A stretch of 64,000 nt of DNA from JANLTP01 sp031363055 (GCA_031363055.1 JANLTP010000095.1:9779-73778); one strand, 5' to 3'. Counted from the first letter of the stretch, positions 1-8,964 are shown. Notes: a model not told the origin generated them from the sequence alone. Numbers and translations: made by a program.

Positions 1-1119
1 AAAGTGTTTGGCGCCGACCTGCAGGTGCTAGAAGCCAAAGGGCGGCAGATCGCCGCCATCGTCGAGCAGGTTCGAGGCGCCGCCGACGTGGCGGCGCTTC
101 CGATCAACGGCCAAGCCGAAGTTCGAATCATCTGGGATCGCGAGAAATTAGCGCGCTACGCACTCTCGCCAGCCGATGCCAATGCGTTGGTTCAGGTAGC
201 GTTCGGAGGCAATTCAATTGCCACCTTCTACGACGGCGAGCGGCGTCTCGACGTGACTTTGAGGCTCGCGCAGCAGGCCCGTAATACCATTGACGATATC
301 GTCACGATGGCGGTTCCATTACCGCCGATTGGCGACGCTGCGAAATCAGCCAGTGTACCCATTGGCGAACTCGGTACGGTGGTGATGAAACAAGGAGCAG
401 CGCGAATCAGCCGAGAGGACGGCCAGCGAACAGTCACTGTCAAAATGAATTTGGTCAACCGTGATCTCGGCAGCTTTGTCGCGGAGGCGAGGCAGCGCGT
501 CTTAGAGTTGGTTGTGTTGCCGCTCGGATATCGCCTCGAGTGGGGAGGGCAATTCGAAAATCAGCAGCGGGCGATGAAGCGATTGCAAACCATTCTGCCA
601 CTGACATTTGGCGCAATCCTCGCGCTGCTGTATCTGGCCTTTCGGGAATGGAAGCCCGCATTGCTGGTCTTGGCGGCGCTGCCGTTTTCGTTGCTCGGAG
701 GTCTTGCAGCGCTGGCGCTGGCGGGCTTGCACCTTTCGGTATCCGCAGCAGTCGGGTTCATTGCAGTAGCGGGTATCGCGGTTCAAAACAGTCTAATTAT
801 GGTGCAGCAAATTCTTGACAATTTGCGCGCTGGGCAGCTTGTTGCAGATGCGTTGATTGGTGCCGGTGTTGCGCGCATCAGACCCATCTTGATGACAGCG
901 ACCATCGCAAGTCTCGGATTATTGCCAGCGGCGCTGTCGCAGGGCATTGGCGCCGAAACTCAACGCCCATTCGCCTTGGTGATTGTTGGCGGTGTTTTGA
1001 CGGGTACCTTGGCGTCATTGCTGGTATTGCCGTTGTTGGCGAGTCTGGTGATGCGCGCCCGACCGGTGGTCAACACATCGGGCGACGGAGCGTTAGTGCT
1101 TGCAGGTTTACCCAAATGA
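1..1119 (+). CDS. Heavy-metal-type RND efflux pump, C-terminal part (CzcA/CusA family)
   Basis: This is the 3' end of an inner-membrane RND transporter; the reading frame is open at the left edge, so at least 600 residues lie outside the window and the GTG at 4 is not a real start. The visible part begins in the periplasmic docking region (KVFGADL..VLEAKG, as in HME-type RND pumps). It then passes through the periplasmic domain and a block of hydrophobic helices: ILPLTFGAILALLYLAF, LLVLAALPFSLLGGL, VGFIAVAGIAVQNSLIM, LMTATIASLGLLPAAL and FALVIVGGVLTGTLASLLVL. The order and the GIAVQNSLIM and RPILMTA segments are typical of the CzcA/CusA group, which export divalent or monovalent metal ions by proton antiport within a tripartite complex. 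The metal cannot be told from this fragment. Confidence 0.88.
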   Translation, partial: KVFGADLQVLEAKGRQIAAIVEQVRGAADVAALPINGQAEVRIIWDREKLARYALSPADANALVQVAFGGNSIATFYDGERRLDVTLRLAQQARNTIDDIVTMAVPLPPIGDAAKSASVPIGELGTVVMKQGAARISREDGQRTVTVKMNLVNRDLGSFVAEARQRVLELVVLPLGYRLEWGGQFENQQRAMKRLQTILPLTFGAILALLYLAFREWKPALLVLAALPFSLLGGLAALALAGLHLSVSAAVGFIAVAGIAVQNSLIMVQQILDNLRAGQLVADALIGAGVARIRPILMTATIASLGLLPAALSQGIGAETQRPFALVIVGGVLTGTLASLLVLPLLASLVMRARPVVNTSGDGALVLAGLPK

Positions 1120-1222
1120 CTTCGACACGTTCAATTTAAAGAAGTGCTTTTCTCACCATTTCTCATTAACGTTTTGACGCGTAATTCTCCAATCTTTTTT
1201 TTCAAAAAATCAGGATTTCAAA

Positions 1223-1582
1223 ATGAAACTCAGATCACTTCTATTCGTAACCTCAACCCTCTTGTGCAGCGTTTCGTTCGCGCAGAATTCGACGACCGCT
1301 CCAGCCGCCGCACAGTCGCCGTCGACCAAACCTGTTGCCGTAGCCGTTGCTGGCAGTGTCACTGCGTTGTGCCGGGATGGAACCACGTTCAGCGGTGATT
1401 CCAAGAGCGGCGCCTGTTCGGGCCACAAAGGCGTCAAAACCTGGACCAGCGACAAGGCTTCCAAGTCCGGTGATTCAAGCAACTCGAAGGCCGTCAGTCA
1501 AAAAGCTCCAGCCCCGATGGCTACGGCTGCTGCCGGCGGCGGCGTCGGTAAAGTATGGGTCAACACCAAGTCGAACACCTAA
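1223..1582 (+). pseudogene. DUF3761-type secreted protein, cut short by an in-register TAA
   Basis: A small exported protein with a clear signal peptide (residues 1-21, ending VSFAQ). A Ser/Thr/Ala linker follows, then the motif ALCRDGTTFSGDSKSGACSG and the ending GKVWVNTKSNT. This matches, from memory, DUF3761 proteins common in Burkholderiales. In that family GKVWVNTKS is followed by a YHC..D.WYG-like segment. Here the next codon is TAA, but the same frame continues after it as HCASDRYY, as expected if a TAC tyrosine codon became TAA. Start ATG 1223 has AGGA 9-12 bases upstream. Function of the family is unknown. The stop could be a true nonsense mutation or a sequencing error. Confidence 0.7.
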
Positions 1583-1646
1583 CATTGCGCTTCCGATCGT
1601 TACTACGTCCTGAAAATGGCTGGCCTTTATCCGGCTGGCCACGGAA

Positions 1647-3263
1647 CTAATGGGGAGTCGCCAATTTGCGCGCTGGAATCGTGAACCGAGCCCTTACCGG
1701 ACAGGCGACGTCGCGCGCCGAGGCAGCACGCTCCCACCAACGTCCATTCAGCGTGTCGGTTGTCCGCAAGGTGTAGTCTGCGGCCAGCCATGCCTCGATC
1801 CGCATTAGCACATTCGGGAAGCGCCGCGCGAAGTCATCTCGTTGGTCGGCATCCATGAACACGAGGTCGGGCCGCGCCGCACGTAGTTCGTCCGCTAGGC
1901 GCTCGACCTGTTGGGGCACAAAAGCACCCCAGAACACGCCGTTCGTCGACATCGCACGCTTGAGTCCGGTGGCGGATTGCAAGCCGTTCTGGTCGCCGAT
2001 GGTCACCGACGTGCCACAGACGATCGTCGCCGTCCGGGTGACTTCGCGCGCGATGTTGATCACCGCCTGATCTTTGGCAAGGTACGGCCAGTCCTCCGCC
2101 CGTATCCACCTGGAAACCAGATGCGCGCCTTGTAGCGCCAGGCCCGCGACACAGAAGGCCAGTGCCAAGCGGGGCAGCCGATGGCCAAAGGCCGTCCGGT
2201 TCGCCGGCGCTACGCATCCGATGGCGGCCAGCAGCCCCATCGGCCAGACCAGCAGTGGCATCTGGTATGCCCACCAGGAAAACTTCTGGGCGATGATCAT
2301 CACGAAACCGCAGACCAGCCATGCCAGCGCGCCGGCGACGACGCGTGCGAGCGGCGAGCGCGGTGCCCGCCACGCCGCGATCAACGCGAGCACGATCGCG
2401 GGTGCGAGCGGAAAGGTCGTCTTTGCCAGCCAACTGAGCGAGCCGAGCAGCCGCGTTATCGGCGCGCGTTCGGCCTCACCGAGCGCGAGTCGGGGATAGT
2501 CAAACGTGGTCCACCAGAAGGCATCCCAGGCACCCTGCATGGCGAACCACACCAGCACCGGCACCCAGGCGACCAGAAATCCTGCCGCCGCGCAGACGAG
2601 CGCGACACCCAGGCGCCGGAGCAGCCGACGATCGATCGGCGTGCGGACCAGGAATACGGTGGCGGCGATCGCCAATGCGACCGGCGCCAGCACGAGCTTG
2701 AGTAGCGCAACGACGCCCGCGAGCGCACCGATGGCGGCCCAACGGAGCCGGGCCGGCGCGCCGGACGTTTCTGGACGCAACGCCAACAGCAGGATCGCCG
2801 ACAGGGGTAGAACGACCCATTCCTCAATCTGTGCGACCTGGTCGTAGTTCGAGCGCAGCCAGGTAACCCCCAACGTGAACGGCACCGCCAGCAACCAGAT
2901 CCAGCTCGCAGGCGAGGCGACGCGCGCGACCAGCGCGATGGTGGCGGCTGCTGCGCACATCCAGACCGCATAACCGGCAACCACCCGGGTCCATCCGAGA
3001 CCGAGCAGTGCTTGCATCACCGCATACAACCCGAAAATGCCGGGCTGCTTGTTATCCCAAAGATCGACGTACAGCGTCGCGCCAGCGAGCATTTCGGTCG
3101 CATAGTCGAGGAACAATAACTCGTCGGTACTTGGCTTTAATTGAAACGCAATGGGAACGAACAACAGCCCGATGGCAAAAGCGATTGCCCAGCGCAATGT
3201 CTGGTTTGTTTTCCGAGGACTTGAGGCTCGCATGGTCCGCCAACTTTCGGCCTGAGCGAACAT
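1647..3263 (-). CDS. GT-C fold membrane glycosyltransferase (family 39-like)
   Basis: A 538-residue polytopic protein with about ten hydrophobic segments. After the first helix comes the acidic loop STDELLFLDYATEMLAGATL, then LYVDLWDNKQPGIFGLY. In the GT39/PMT_2/ArnT-type glycosyltransferases this first periplasmic loop holds the catalytic Asp/Glu, and the DNKxPG motif is characteristic. These enzymes use polyprenyl-phosphate sugars as donors on the periplasmic side; the acceptor here is unknown. The first Met gives 538 residues; the Met at codon 12 (3230) is an equally reasonable start. The gene is convergent with the DUF3761 gene and has no operon partner. A second GT-C enzyme lies at 5917. 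Confidence 0.75.
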   Translation of the reverse strand: MFAQAESWRTMRASSPRKTNQTLRWAIAFAIGLLFVPIAFQLKPSTDELLFLDYATEMLAGATLYVDLWDNKQPGIFGLYAVMQALLGLGWTRVVAGYAVWMCAAAATIALVARVASPASWIWLLAVPFTLGVTWLRSNYDQVAQIEEWVVLPLSAILLLALRPETSGAPARLRWAAIGALAGVVALLKLVLAPVALAIAATVFLVRTPIDRRLLRRLGVALVCAAAGFLVAWVPVLVWFAMQGAWDAFWWTTFDYPRLALGEAERAPITRLLGSLSWLAKTTFPLAPAIVLALIAAWRAPRSPLARVVAGALAWLVCGFVMIIAQKFSWWAYQMPLLVWPMGLLAAIGCVAPANRTAFGHRLPRLALAFCVAGLALQGAHLVSRWIRAEDWPYLAKDQAVINIAREVTRTATIVCGTSVTIGDQNGLQSATGLKRAMSTNGVFWGAFVPQQVERLADELRAARPDLVFMDADQRDDFARRFPNVLMRIEAWLAADYTLRTTDTLNGRWWERAASARDVACPVRARFTIPARKLATPH

Positions 3264-3528
3264 GGTTTACTGCAATCTCGCGAGTAACAGTGTGACTCGC
3301 GGAGCTAGTAACGGAGCAAATAACGGCACAGATGCCGGAGGCGGTGCTCGTCGCATCCGCGCTTGAGCAAATATTCTGCCGAATCCGACGAGCAATTTGA
3401 TGCTTTGGCCCCCAGCAATACAGAGAAATATTATGTCATCAGCGAACCTGTTTTTTTGCGGTCAGCAGCGATTAAGAAAAATATTCAGATCGTCATCAAT
3501 CAAGATAAAAAATTCTGAAGCACGCAAC
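3264..3528. other. Intergenic region, AT-rich in its right half
   Basis: About 265 bases between the start of the glycosyltransferase gene (left, reading away) and the end of the dehydrogenase remnant. The right half has A and T runs (around 3449-3455 and 3475-3482) but I found neither a convincing hairpin terminator nor a small gene. Confidence 0.5.
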
Positions 3529-4242
3529 TTACTGCATGAACCAACCGTGACTCACGACCATCGATTGCCCGGTCAGTGCGTTCGAAGGTAAATTGGCAAA
3601 CAGCAGTGCCACTTCGGCGATGTCATCGGTCGTGGTGAACTCGCCATCGACCGTCTCTTTGAGCATCACGTTTTTGATCACGTCTGCCTCGCTGATACCA
3701 AGCGCTTTGGCTTGCTCGGGAATCTGCTTTTCAACCAAAGGGGTACGAACAAAGCCGGGGCAGATCACATTAGCGCGCACGCCGTGCTTGGCGCCTTCTT
3801 TGGCGATTACTTTGCACAAACCAATCAGCCCGTGTTTGACGGTCACGTACGGCGCCTTCAACATTGACGCTTCCTTTGAGTGCACCGAACCCATATAAAT
3901 GACGCTGCCACCCCGTCCGGACCGATACATATGGGGCAAACAGGCCTTGGTCGTCAAGAAGGCACCGTCGAGGTGAATCGCGAGCATCTTCTTCCAATCG
4001 GCGAACGGATATTCCTCGGTCGGGTGAACAATCTGAATGCCGGCGTTACTAATCAACACATCGGCCCCGCCCCAGGCGGTAACCACCGCCGCAACGGCAG
4101 CGTTGACTTGCGCTTCATCGGTGACATTGGCGGCCACCGCCATCGCTGTGCCCCCTTTGGCATTGATCTCGGCGGCGCAGGTCTGTGCCGCTTCAAGGTT
4201 CAGGTCGGCAATCGCGACCTTGACACCCTCGTTCGCAAATAC
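3529..4242 (-). pseudogene. 3-hydroxybutyrate dehydrogenase-like SDR, N-terminus deleted
   Basis: The frame from FANEGVKVAIADLNLEAA onward follows classical short-chain dehydrogenases of the D-3-hydroxybutyrate dehydrogenase (BdhA) type. It has ISNAG, YMGSVHS, the active-site pair Y-V-T-V-K (YVTVKHGLIG), CPGFVRTPLV and a C-terminal HGWFMQ. The first 20-25 residues, which should contain the TGxxxGIG cofactor loop, are absent. In their place the frame runs directly into the upstream acetoacetate decarboxylase remnant. The ATG at 4260 lies inside decarboxylase sequence and is a chance start. Without the cofactor loop the product cannot bind NAD and is almost certainly dead. BdhA would interconvert 3-hydroxybutyrate and acetoacetate, the latter being the substrate of the neighbouring enzyme. 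Confidence 0.8.
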
Positions 4243-4743
4243 GCGCCGTACCATCGACATGAGGAATGATCTTGATCAAATAATTCGGCGCGCTGAGCCC
4301 AGCAAGCACCGCTGCACGATCCAATTCCTTGTATTTGTAACCCATACGTGCCGTAGCAACGCGCACTGCACCGTAATCGAGCGTACCCAGCAGGGTATCG
4401 CGCTCCACCGACAAGGATGGCGATGCGAGCTTTTTGGGAAGCCCCAAAGCTCACGGCCGCCCGCGATCGGTGCGTCATCATTCAGATACATCGAGTGGAC
4501 AAAGCCGCCAGTTTTGCCTTGATACTTCACCGGAATCACTTGTCCCGATTCTGTGTAGTCGCCAAAACCGGTCGAGTCGGGCAGCCGGATGAACTCGTAT
4601 TTCACGATCGGCTCAAAGACTTCAAGCGGCTCGGGCACTACCGCGCGTAATGCATCGAGATCGGTACGATAGGTGATGATCATGTATTCGCGATTGACGA
4701 ACCGGTACGGCCCTGGCGGGAACGACGGACTGGTCAATGGCAT
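4231..4743 (-). pseudogene. Acetoacetate decarboxylase, frameshifted and C-terminally deleted
   Basis: The frame starting at 4743 (MPLTSPSFPPGPYRFVNREY) matches acetoacetate decarboxylase, which converts acetoacetate to acetone and CO2. It runs well to GGRELWGFPK. There the sequence has five A (T5 at 4431-4435 on the + strand) where six are needed, and the family sequence continues in the next frame: KKLASPSLSVERDTLLGTLDYGAVRV. The conserved core with the catalytic lysine region (PKKLASP) is thus split across two frames. After KIIPHVDGTARIC the remaining 90-100 residues are missing, and the DNA passes into the dehydrogenase at a shared stretch of about 12 bases (4231-4242). Two independent lesions make this a clear pseudogene. 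Confidence 0.85.
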
Positions 4744-4820
4744 TGCGCCTTACGTCATCGATTTTATCGCAGAATATCATCGAATAAAGACAACGCGTGT
4801 ACGCTCGATGCCTTTCTAAC

Positions 4821-5573
4821 TTAGCGAACCTGTTCCAATTCGACCTGATCCAATCGAACGAAGACCAGGCCGTGGCGCAGGAGTTCGAGCAAGACATCAC
4901 TCAAGCCTTCGGCGGTCTGAGACGAGGGCCTGTTCATATGCGCGATGATGACGTCGCCGGCCCGCACCTGTCGCATCCGTTCGGCGACGGCGGCCCGCGA
5001 TAAAGTTGCCCCTGCGTCCGCGTTGATCGAAAAGCCTGCGATTCGATAGCCGAGGCGGCGAATCTCATCGGCGGCGCCTTGATCATATTCGGCGGTTGCG
5101 CCGCGATACCAGTGCGGTGGAACGCCGGTCGCGCCCTCGATGGCTCGCGCGCCGTTCAGCACCTCGCGACGCAGATGCAACAGGTCTGGCTCGCCTCGAA
5201 TGCCATAGACCGTGCGGCCAACGCCAATGACAGCCGGGATGTGACTCTCGCCGTGGTCCTCGATGTCAAACAGGTCCAGATGGGTTCGCAATATCGACGT
5301 GCCGCGCGGGTTTTGGTCGAGCCATTTTTTGGTCGCAAATACGGTCGCCTGGATACGGTTGCGAATCAGGAACTCGATCAATTTTTCATCGAAGCCACCT
5401 GAACAAGCATCCAGGGTGAGCGCCACACGTCGATCCTGCGGAGATGACAGGACAATTCGATCGTGGATTTCACGGACAGGTCCCTGCGCCTGGGCGATCA
5501 TTGCGCAGAGATACATCGCCACGGCGAACCCTCGCAAAGGGCGAAACCTGGGACGTTGACGGTAGAGAGTCAC
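4821..5573 (-). CDS. Polysaccharide deacetylase family protein (NodB-like)
   Basis: A 250-residue protein with an N-terminal hydrophobic stretch (residues 15-29, AVAMYLCAMIAQAQ) that looks like a signal peptide. The NodB/CE4 fold is marked by TLDACSGGFD (Asp55 at the metal-site position), an H-G-E-S-H pair (His107 and His111), YRGATAEYD where the family has RxPY, and IIAHMNRP near the end as the catalytic-base His motif. Such enzymes remove N- or O-acetyl groups from cell-wall or exopolysaccharide sugars. The HGESH motif and the ACSGG sequence are those of an outlying subgroup, so the substrate is uncertain. It lies between two glycosyltransferase genes, which agrees with an envelope-sugar role. 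Confidence 0.78.
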   Translation of the reverse strand: MTLYRQRPRFRPLRGFAVAMYLCAMIAQAQGPVREIHDRIVLSSPQDRRVALTLDACSGGFDEKLIEFLIRNRIQATVFATKKWLDQNPRGTSILRTHLDLFDIEDHGESHIPAVIGVGRTVYGIRGEPDLLHLRREVLNGARAIEGATGVPPHWYRGATAEYDQGAADEIRRLGYRIAGFSINADAGATLSRAAVAERMRQVRAGDVIIAHMNRPSSQTAEGLSDVLLELLRHGLVFVRLDQVELEQVR

Positions 5574-5916
5574 TGAAGACGCATTTGACGCAGTTCAATC
5601 ATTGGCAATAGTCAGGTTCTACGGCAAGTCCTCGTCGGTCCATGTCGCACTAATAATACCAAGTAGAAATACGCAGTAGAGATACCCAGTAAAGATACCC
5701 AGTAAAGATACCAAGTAATGACGGATAGCTTGGCCTCTGTAAGAAGTGGGACTGCGTGTGTTCAGTCAGTTTCGAGTAAGCAATGTTGGGTCACTGACGA
5801 CGTCAACGTACTTCATCCGAATCGGTGTTAACTTTCGCCACCGCATTCCATTCGCTGAACCATTCCCCAAGGTCGTGGTGGTCGTAAGTGATCGCCCAGT
5901 CGATCGACTGATCCAA
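5574..5916. other. Divergent intergenic region with a 13-bp tandem repeat
   Basis: About 340 bases between the deacetylase (minus) and the glycosyltransferase (plus). It contains the repeat at 5655-5719. A GTG-started extension of the downstream frame (from 5746) is open here but has no family-like sequence, so I treat it as non-coding leader. Confidence 0.5.
5655..5719 (+). repeat. Five imperfect 13-bp tandem repeats
   Basis: Units start at 5655, 5668, 5681, 5694 and 5707 with consensus GATACCCAGTAAA. The third and fourth are identical and the others differ at one to three bases. The array sits in a divergent promoter region, so a change in copy number could alter spacing of regulatory sites, but nothing in the sequence proves this. 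Confidence 0.9.
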
Positions 5917-7518
5917 ATGAACGAACCCAATGCACCGAGCCGCGCGACCTACATTGCGCTGGCTCTGACCGCCACTGCCTGGCTCGTGATCGGGCTGGTC
6001 CAACGCGAGCCCTGGAAAGCCGACGAAGCGTACAGTTTCGGCCTGGTATTCAGCTTCTTCGAAACCAATCAGTGGCTGGTCCCGACCTTGGCCGGCGAAC
6101 CGTTTCTGGAAAAACCGCCGCTCATTTTCTGGATCGCCGCTGCACTAGCCCGACTATCTGGCAGTCTGGTGCCGATTCATGAAGCCGCGCGGCTCTCGAA
6201 CGTCCTGATCATCATCAGCACATTTGTCATGTTGGCCATCGCCGGCTCGCGAGCGTTCGGTCGGGTGGGGGCTGGTGCGGCGGTGGGCTTGTTGGCCGGA
6301 GCACCGGCATTTCTGATTTTCTCGCGCTACCTGACTGCCGACCTGGGCTTGTTCGCGGGCGCCGCTCTGGTGAGCCTGGGTTTGATTTCACTGACTCGGC
6401 AAACCCGTGACGCAGGTGTTCTACTCGGGCTCGGTGCCAGCGTGGGCTTGATGTCGAAGGGACTTTTACTTCCCGGCGCGACTGGCCTCGCCTGTTTGAT
6501 ATTGATGATCGTCTCGCCGATTGCCAGAAATCGCGCCAATCTGCGTCAACTGGCGATCGCCTTTGGGGTGTTCCTGGTGTTGGGACTTGCCTGGCCGATG
6601 GCGCTGTTGATTCGTAGTCCGAATCTGTTTTGGGTCTGGTTTTGGGATAACAACTTTGCCCGGTTCATCGGTGCGAACCGACTGGGACCCGCCAATGATC
6701 GTTGGCATACGCTGGGCATCATGTCGCTGGTACTGCTGCCCGTTTGGCCGTTCGCCGTCGCGGCGGTGGCGCGATCGGGCTCGAGCCTGCGCAACAGTCC
6801 GATCGTCGGGCCGCTGATTTTTGCACTATGCTGGATCGGGCTGCTATTGGCGTCGTCGACCAGTCGCGCCGGCTACGCATTGCCGGCGCTGGTACCGCTG
6901 GCGATCGTCGGCGCAGCAGCGATCGTCGATATCCAGGCGCGCGAGCGCAAGTGGCTCAAACTCGTACTCGGCTGGGGTGCAATCGCCATCGTCGCTGGCA
7001 TCGTTGGTGCGAAGTTGTTTTTCACTTATCGACATCCGTTCACCGTTGTCGGCGCCGGATCGTTTTCCGCTGCGACGCTGGTGCTTGCGGCAGCAATTGC
7101 GTTGGCCTGGGGTTTATCGGTCCGGTCCGGTGCGAAGCCGTCGGCATTGACGCTTTGGGTCGCCATGCTGACCGTATCGTTCGCCGTCGCCGCCTCGTTG
7201 TTTTTACCTGGCGCCAATCAGAAGTCGGGGTTTCGTGGGGTATTCGGCGAGCTGGCGGCCCATATCGATCGCCGCGCCAACTGCATTGCGAGTCGCGGTC
7301 TTGGCGAGCCGGAGCGCGCCATGCTGCACTACTACGCCGGGATTCGCACACGACGATTCGAAATCAATGTGGCTAACGCAGAATCCTGCGCGGTGTGGAT
7401 CGAACAACAACGAGCCGTCGACGACTCGGGGCAATTCGGATGCATCGGCGCTGCCGAGGTCTGGTCCGGCTCTCGGCCGGAGGATCATGCTTCCGTGTTT
7501 CGAGTCTGCGCTCGATAG
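5917..7518 (+). CDS. GT39/ArnT-like membrane glycosyltransferase
   Basis: A membrane protein of 533 residues from the ATG at 5917. The periplasmic loop after helix 1 reads REPWKADEAYSFGLVFSF and is followed by GEPFLEKPPLIFWIAA. The D-E pair and the EKPPLIFW motif are hallmarks of the ArnT/GT83 and GT39 group, which move a sugar from a polyprenyl phosphate to lipid A or another acceptor on the outer face of the inner membrane. About ten further helices follow and a short periplasmic C-terminal domain ends in ASVFRVCAR. The frame is open back to 5746, but that extension lacks conservation and 5917 precedes the first helix directly. I cannot identify the sugar or acceptor. Confidence 0.78.
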   Translation: MNEPNAPSRATYIALALTATAWLVIGLVQREPWKADEAYSFGLVFSFFETNQWLVPTLAGEPFLEKPPLIFWIAAALARLSGSLVPIHEAARLSNVLIIISTFVMLAIAGSRAFGRVGAGAAVGLLAGAPAFLIFSRYLTADLGLFAGAALVSLGLISLTRQTRDAGVLLGLGASVGLMSKGLLLPGATGLACLILMIVSPIARNRANLRQLAIAFGVFLVLGLAWPMALLIRSPNLFWVWFWDNNFARFIGANRLGPANDRWHTLGIMSLVLLPVWPFAVAAVARSGSSLRNSPIVGPLIFALCWIGLLLASSTSRAGYALPALVPLAIVGAAAIVDIQARERKWLKLVLGWGAIAIVAGIVGAKLFFTYRHPFTVVGAGSFSAATLVLAAAIALAWGLSVRSGAKPSALTLWVAMLTVSFAVAASLFLPGANQKSGFRGVFGELAAHIDRRANCIASRGLGEPERAMLHYYAGIRTRRFEINVANAESCAVWIEQQRAVDDSGQFGCIGAAEVWSGSRPEDHASVFRVCAR

Positions 7519-7534
7519 TCGACGCATTGGTTTT

Positions 7535-7640
7535 CGCGAATGGTGCTTGCTTCGGCCAGGAGCGGGCCGGTACAAATGCCTCCGCGAATGGTGCCTGATT
7601 CGGCCAGGAGCGGTCTGGTGCAAATGCCTCCGCGAATGTC
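7535..7640 (+). repeat. 48-bp direct repeats, two full copies and a fragment
   Basis: Units begin at 7535, 7583 and 7631 (CGCGAATG...). The first two are about 90 percent identical, and the third breaks off after roughly ten bases. The unit contains TTCGGCCAGGAGCGG and ends CAAATGCCTC. There is no spacer between units. Confidence 0.88.
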
Positions 7641-7880
7641 CTCCGCCTCGGCCGTTTCGGCCGACGCTCCCCCTTGATTTCGCTGCGGCATTCACACCAG
7701 CCCGCTCCTGGCTGACACTGTGCTTGGTTGAGGTTTTATGCATGTCGGCGGCGGTGCCGGTTACGGCGTGCTCGCCTCTCAACGTTACGTCCCTGCACAC
7801 TGGTGCCAGATCAGGCTGGCGGGGTGCTTGACGTAGCGGCATCAAGGAGGAGGCCGAAGGCCGGGGGACAGCCGCGTAGT

Positions 7881-7985
7881 CAAGCACGCTGTCGGCCTGA
7901 TCCTACGCAAACAAAGCCAAGCACCCCGTCGGCCTGATCCTAAGCAAACATACCCAAGCGCGCCAACGACATGATCCTGCAACCG
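7881..7985 (+). repeat. 37-bp direct repeats with a nearby inverted copy
   Basis: Units begin at 7881, 7918 and 7955 (CAAGCACG/CAAGCACC/CAAGCGCG), share GTCGGCCTGATCCT in the first two copies, and abut each other. Positions 7810-7832 carry a diverged inverted copy (ATCAGGC...TGCTTGAC), so the region could fold into a long imperfect hairpin with an arm spacing of about 46 bases. Confidence 0.85.
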
Positions 7986-8116
7986 CGAAGGATCGTCAGA
8001 TCAACTGCATTCGGCGCGTCCATAATGTCGTGCGCAATTGTGTGAATGATGCGAGCAAGAAGTAACGCACGAGATCTAGCGCACGAGATCTAACGAACAA
8101 GTCTGCAGGAGTTCTT

Positions 8117-8878
8117 ATGGCTGCCACTGGCATCGATCACGACCAAACTTCTCGCTCGCGCGGTGTCGCCGTGGTGACGGGCGCGAGCGCTGGTATCGGC
8201 AAGGTTATTTGCGAACACTTGCTGCGCGACGGCTATCAGGTGGTGGCGCTGGCGCGGCGAGCGACCGACATAACGCATCCGAAGTTGCATAGCGTTTGCG
8301 TCGACTTGAGCGATCGGCAGGCGACCGCCAAGGTGGCCGCCGAGATTGCACAGCGGTTCGAGATCGGTACGGTCATTCATAACGCTGGTGTTATTCGGGC
8401 TGCACTGCTGGCTGATGTCAAGCTTGAAGACCTCGACATGCTGCTCGATCTGCATCTGGGCGGCGCCATTCAGTTGCTGCAGGCGGCCCTGCCGTCGATG
8501 CGTCGCCGCAGGTTCGGCCGGGTGGTACTGATGTCTTCGCGGGCCGCGCTCGGACTCGCTACCCGAACCAGTTACTCGGCCACCAAGGCCGGCATGCTCG
8601 GCATGGCGCGCACCTGGGCACTTGAATTGGCGCCTGATGGCATTACCGTTAATGTCGTGGCGCCGGGGCCGATTCGCACCGACATGTTTTACGACGTCAT
8701 TGACAAAGGCAGCGAGAAGGAACGACAGATCGCCGCGTCGGTTCCGGTCAAGCGGCTCGGTGAAAGCGAAGACGTTGCGCGTGCAGTCGATTTTTTTATC
8801 CATCCGGGCAGTGGTTTTGTGACCGGGCAGGTGCTCTATGTTTGTGGCGGCACCAGCGTGGGTAGCCTGACCTTGTAG
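8117..8878 (+). CDS. SDR family NAD(P)-dependent oxidoreductase
   Basis: A complete 253-residue classical short-chain dehydrogenase. The cofactor loop TGASAGIG is at residues 21-28, NAG follows the fourth strand, the catalytic serine lies in LMSSRAA, and Y-S-A-T-K places Tyr153 and Lys157. The APGPIRTDMF segment and a C-terminal GGTSVGSL complete the fold. It resembles FabG-like reductases (beta-ketoacyl or similar keto/hydroxy substrates). The basic residues after the second strand (ARRA) favour NADP. AGGAG at 8106-8110 supports the ATG. It stands alone between repeat DNA and a small unknown gene, so the pathway is unclear. Confidence 0.85.
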   Translation: MAATGIDHDQTSRSRGVAVVTGASAGIGKVICEHLLRDGYQVVALARRATDITHPKLHSVCVDLSDRQATAKVAAEIAQRFEIGTVIHNAGVIRAALLADVKLEDLDMLLDLHLGGAIQLLQAALPSMRRRRFGRVVLMSSRAALGLATRTSYSATKAGMLGMARTWALELAPDGITVNVVAPGPIRTDMFYDVIDKGSEKERQIAASVPVKRLGESEDVARAVDFFIHPGSGFVTGQVLYVCGGTSVGSLTL

Positions 8879-8964
8879 ACGCGGCCCGGCAAGGGACGCT
8901 TGAAATCGGCGGCATGTGCCCAATCTTCTCTACATCTCCCCGCTGGGGTATCGAGAGGGCCTTC

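Larger units (their letters stand above)
7519..8116. other. Non-coding, repeat-rich region
   Basis: About 600 bases with no gene I can support. It holds two separate direct-repeat sets (48-bp units from 7535, 37-bp units from 7881) and an inverted copy of part of the second set at 7810-7832. A 12-bp duplication (GCACGAGATCTA, 8067 and 8081) lies just before the next gene. Long open frames here are read-throughs of the repeats. Confidence 0.7.

Noticed and set aside
5640..5720. Riboswitch or structured leader before the glycosyltransferase
   Set aside because: The region is a simple 13-bp tandem repeat without pairing arms.
7204..7887. A 227-codon minus-strand frame
   Set aside because: It overlaps the end of the glycosyltransferase gene and the 48-bp repeats, and its His/Arg-rich repeats simply translate the DNA repeat.
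7881..7985. Possible CRISPR array (37-bp repeats)
   Set aside because: The units abut each other without spacers, only two and a half copies exist, and no cas gene is near.
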